The position numbers and the translations under genes are program-made. A stretch of DNA of 64,000 nucleotides from Cryobacterium sp. MP_M3 (GTDB lineage: Bacteria; Actinomycetota; Actinomycetes; Actinomycetales; Microbacteriaceae). The stretch lies in assembly GCF_015752155.1 (NCBI RefSeq), contig NZ_JADOVI010000001.1, forward strand, positions 558,001-622,000, given 5' to 3'. Numbering within the stretch: position 1 is the first letter of the stretch; every line of letters begins with the position of its first letter. Of this stretch, positions 63,092 through 64,000 are shown piece after piece. Below the pieces are notes generated by a model. It had not been told where the DNA came from. It saw only the letters and a list, made by a program, of their open reading frames with translations, and did not search any database.

Positions 63092-64000
63092 TCAGGGGGT
63101 CGCGGCCTCCGGGGAGCGTGGCGGGGAGACCGGCTCGGCCTCCGGAAGCGCGGCCGCCCGCCCGCCCGCGACCGCGGACACCCCGATCGTGACGAGGGCA
63201 CCCAGGATCAGCGCCGCGGCTTCGCCGGGCAGCAACAGGTTCGACTGGCTGCCGATCGTCACCGCGGCCACCGGCACCCCGAGTTGCGCGGCCGACATCA
63301 GGCCGAGCGGCAGCGGCAGCCCGAGGGCCCGCGTGACGGCGTGTGCCAGCACTGCGGCGACCCCCAGCGACAGGCCGAGCAGGATCATCTGCGGCCGGTT
63401 CAGGAGGTCGAGCAGGTTGAGGGAGGCGCCGAGCCAGACGAAGAACAGCGGGCCGAGGAATCCGTCGGCGATGGCGAACAGTTGCCTGGCCAGTCGCCTC
63501 GGTTCGCCGACGGCGGCAACGGCCAGCCCGAACGAGAACCCGGCCAGCATGATCGACACGTGGCTGTAGACCGCCAGGGCCGCCATGCCGAAGAGGATCG
63601 CGAGCTGGATTCGCAGCTCCAGTGCGAACTTGCGGGACTCCGACAGGTGGTGCAGCCGCAGTCTGGCCCCGTTCGCCTCCAGCCGGGAGAGCACGAGGTA
63701 GAGCACCACGGATGCGCCGGCCACCGCGGCCGCGCCGAGCGCCGCCCGGCCGGCGTTGGGCGGGTCGATCGCCAGCGGCAGCGCCACGATCGCGGCGATG
63801 TCCGCGATGGCGACCTGCGCGATCACCTCGAGCACCGGGCTCCCCTTCAGCCGCAGGGAATCGATGATGGGCAGCACCAGGGCGGCAGACGATGACGCGA
63901 GCAGCACGATGTACAGCGGCGCGTGGTTGATTCCGAAGAGCGCGGCGATCCCCACCCCGAGCCCGGCGGCGACCACGCCAGTCACGGTCGCGCGGGCAGC
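63092..64000 (-). CDS. Kef-type (CPA2) cation:proton antiporter, C-terminal part
   Basis: The frame is open to the window edge, so the N-terminus is missing; about 300 residues are seen with eight or nine hydrophobic helices. VAIADIAAIVALPLAID near the start is the CPA2 ion-path helix (Asp), and VSIMLAGFSFGLAVAA, ADGFLGPLFFVWLGASLNLLDLL (GLFFVxxG-type) and ALGLPLPLGLMSAAQLGVPVA follow the family order. Probably a K+ or Na+/H+ exchanger. A short tail without a TrkA-N domain ends it. GTG 63985 could serve as start only if the gene were truncated. Confidence 0.82.
   Translation of the reverse strand, partial: AARATVTGVVAAGLGVGIAALFGINHAPLYIVLLASSSAALVLPIIDSLRLKGSPVLEVIAQVAIADIAAIVALPLAIDPPNAGRAALGAAAVAGASVVLYLVLSRLEANGARLRLHHLSESRKFALELRIQLAILFGMAALAVYSHVSIMLAGFSFGLAVAAVGEPRRLARQLFAIADGFLGPLFFVWLGASLNLLDLLNRPQMILLGLSLGVAAVLAHAVTRALGLPLPLGLMSAAQLGVPVAAVTIGSQSNLLLPGEAAALILGALVTIGVSAVAGGRAAALPEAEPVSPPRSPEAATP

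Noticed and set aside
1-64000. CRISPR arrays, insertion sequences, prophage genes, tRNA or rRNA genes
   Set aside because: None was found by eye. The repeats present are short tandem arrays without spacers, and no transposase, integrase or cloverleaf sequence was seen.

Overview
The window is about 64 kb of very GC-rich DNA, almost fully coding, with short gaps, many ATGA/GTGA start-stop overlaps and GTG/TTG starts. Gene content (class II NADP isocitrate dehydrogenase, DUF6350-purN-purH, DUF3054, YrdB, DUF6518, DUF445) and the repeated word GCATCC/GGATGC point to an actinobacterium, most likely of the family Microbacteriaceae. It looks chromosomal: there is no insertion sequence, prophage, CRISPR array, rRNA or tRNA that I can see, and no gap over about 300 bp. 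The first (FUSC) and last (Kef-type antiporter) genes are cut by the window edges.

Layout. 0-3 kb: a flavin electron-transfer module (ferric-reductase-like membrane protein, exported FMN-binding protein, ApbE flavin transferase). 3-7 kb: an acidic small protein, an MFS exporter, small membrane proteins and a VIT-type metal transporter. 7-16 kb: sucCD, DUF6350, purN-purH, an MscS channel, a branched-chain amino acid dehydrogenase and a DDAH. 16-20 kb: a 44-codon ORF followed by a heterodimeric ABC exporter. 20-24.5 kb: two tandem cupin paralogues, a CPBP protease-like protein, an alkyltransferase-like protein, a GNAT enzyme and icd. 24.6-33.5 kb: a metal P-type ATPase, an AraC regulator, MFS exporters, purU and an amino acid permease. 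33.7-39.8 kb: a complete Mrp Na+/H+ antiporter operon with subunits A and B fused. 39.8-42.3 kb: a ZTP riboswitch, glyA and folD. 42.3-48.2 kb: lysine degradation (davA-like amidase, PucR regulator, CAT-type permease, davB-like lysine 2-monooxygenase). 48-54 kb: gamma-carbonic anhydrase, YbaK-type deacylase, and galKT/DeoR/galM. 54-59.5 kb: a permease, AraC and TetR regulators and a copper amine oxidase. 59.7-64 kb: DUF445, an SGNH-like/GAF fusion, a hexapeptide-repeat protein and a Kef-type antiporter.

How the parts connect. One-carbon and purine metabolism recurs (purN, purH, purU, glyA, folD), and the ZTP riboswitch ahead of glyA reads out a nucleotide derived from the PurH substrate. Two TCA genes (sucC and icd) share the same operator-like palindrome. 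At least fifteen genes have a TANNNT-type -10 hexamer 5 to 8 nt before the start codon, so they are probably transcribed as leaderless mRNAs.

The most unusual non-coding signal is a set of six intergenic two-tier inverted repeats (64 to 93 bp). They share an architecture and only partly share sequence; two near-identical copies flank the ybaK-like gene. They are the best candidates here for something undescribed.
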